This document shows positions 5,194-5,423 of a DNA stretch of 5,423 nucleotides, piece after piece. Within the stretch, counting starts at the first letter, position 1. Each line of letters opens with the position of its first letter. The notes under the pieces were generated by a model. The model ran no database searches, was not told where the DNA came from, and saw nothing but the letters and a program-made list of their open reading frames with translations. Both the position numbers and the translations under genes were made by a program. Source of the DNA: Candidatus Egerieicola pullicola (lineage in GTDB: Bacteria; Bacillota; Clostridia; Oscillospirales; Ruminococcaceae); NCBI GenBank assembly GCA_018712465.1, contig DVGY01000050.1:1-5423 (forward strand), given 5' to 3'.

Positions 5194-5423
5194 TTACCGC
5201 TTAATAAAGAATTCCTCGTACCATTTTAAGAACATGAACACCGTCCAGATCTTCCGGCTGTTGTCGAACTTTCCGGCCCGGTGCTGGTCCAACAACTGAA
5301 CCAGATATTCGCTGTTGAAAAATTCGCTGGCAGTGGCGCTGGTAAAGTACCCCTTCACCAGGTTGTAGTATTTGTCCTGCTTCAGCCATACCCGGATCGG
5401 CACCGGGAAGCCCAGCTTTTTCT
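5194..5423 (-). CDS. asnB: Asparagine synthase (glutamine-hydrolysing), C-terminal end
   Basis: Only the last 75 codons are in the window; the frame stays open to the right edge, so the rest lies upstream. The fragment carries the highly characteristic end of AsnB: KLGFPVPIRVWL (2-13 of the visible part), KYYN (17-20), an amphipathic helix with LLDQH.AGK (43-51) and DNSRKIWTVFMFLKWYEEFF (53-72). In the full family an N-terminal glutaminase domain releases ammonia that a C-terminal ATP-pyrophosphatase domain uses to amidate aspartate, forming asparagine, AMP and PPi. The visible part is the very end of the synthetase domain, so neither the catalytic Cys1 nor the ATP-binding loop can be checked. 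Some AsnB paralogues in Firmicutes amidate peptidoglycan precursors instead; the fragment cannot tell these apart. The GTG at 5403 is internal (Val), not a start. It has its own terminator, so it is not in the rml operon. Confidence 0.93.
   Translation of the reverse strand, partial: KKLGFPVPIRVWLKQDKYYNLVKGYFTSATASEFFNSEYLVQLLDQHRAGKFDNSRKIWTVFMFLKWYEEFFIKR

Noticed and set aside
1..5423. Search for CRISPR arrays, insertion sequences, phage genes or defence systems
   Set aside because: No spaced direct repeats, no transposase-like translation and no paired terminal repeats are visible; the window is an ordinary metabolic locus.

Overview
The window reads as chromosomal DNA of a moderately GC-rich Firmicute, probably a gut clostridium of the Oscillospiraceae/Ruminococcaceae type. 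This is inferred from strong AGGAGG-type ribosome binding sites, intrinsic terminators with clear T-tails, and the style of the encoded proteins; no marker gene fixes the species.

Layout from left to right. Positions 2-1012 (+) hold the 3' part of a gene for a membrane-anchored, acidic extracytoplasmic protein of unknown function, followed by its terminator. A second terminator, facing the other way, closes the neighbouring operon, so the two transcription units converge at about 1010-1160. Positions 1162-4760 (-) carry the complete dTDP-L-rhamnose pathway in the order rmlA (rfbA), rmlC (rfbC), rmlB (rfbB), rmlD (rfbD). All four are full length with the expected active-site motifs. The 433-base gap at 4761-5193 holds the control region: two good sigma-A-type promoters pointing into rmlA, two inverted repeats placed like operators, and the terminator of the upstream gene. 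The right edge (5194-5423, -) is the last 75 codons of an AsnB-type asparagine synthetase.

How the genes work together: RmlA activates glucose-1-phosphate with dTTP, RmlB oxidises and dehydrates the sugar, RmlC epimerises it at C3 and C5, and RmlD reduces it to dTDP-L-rhamnose, the donor for rhamnose-containing wall polysaccharides or other surface glycans. rmlA, rmlC and rmlB are tightly packed. rmlD is set apart by 184 bases that contain a strong-looking intrinsic terminator and two further hairpins, which is the most unusual feature of the operon.

I see no rRNA, tRNA, CRISPR array, insertion sequence or defence system, and no clear sign of an undescribed multi-gene system. The points worth a second look are regulatory (the internal terminator, and the inverted repeat next to the rml promoter) plus the unidentified surface protein.
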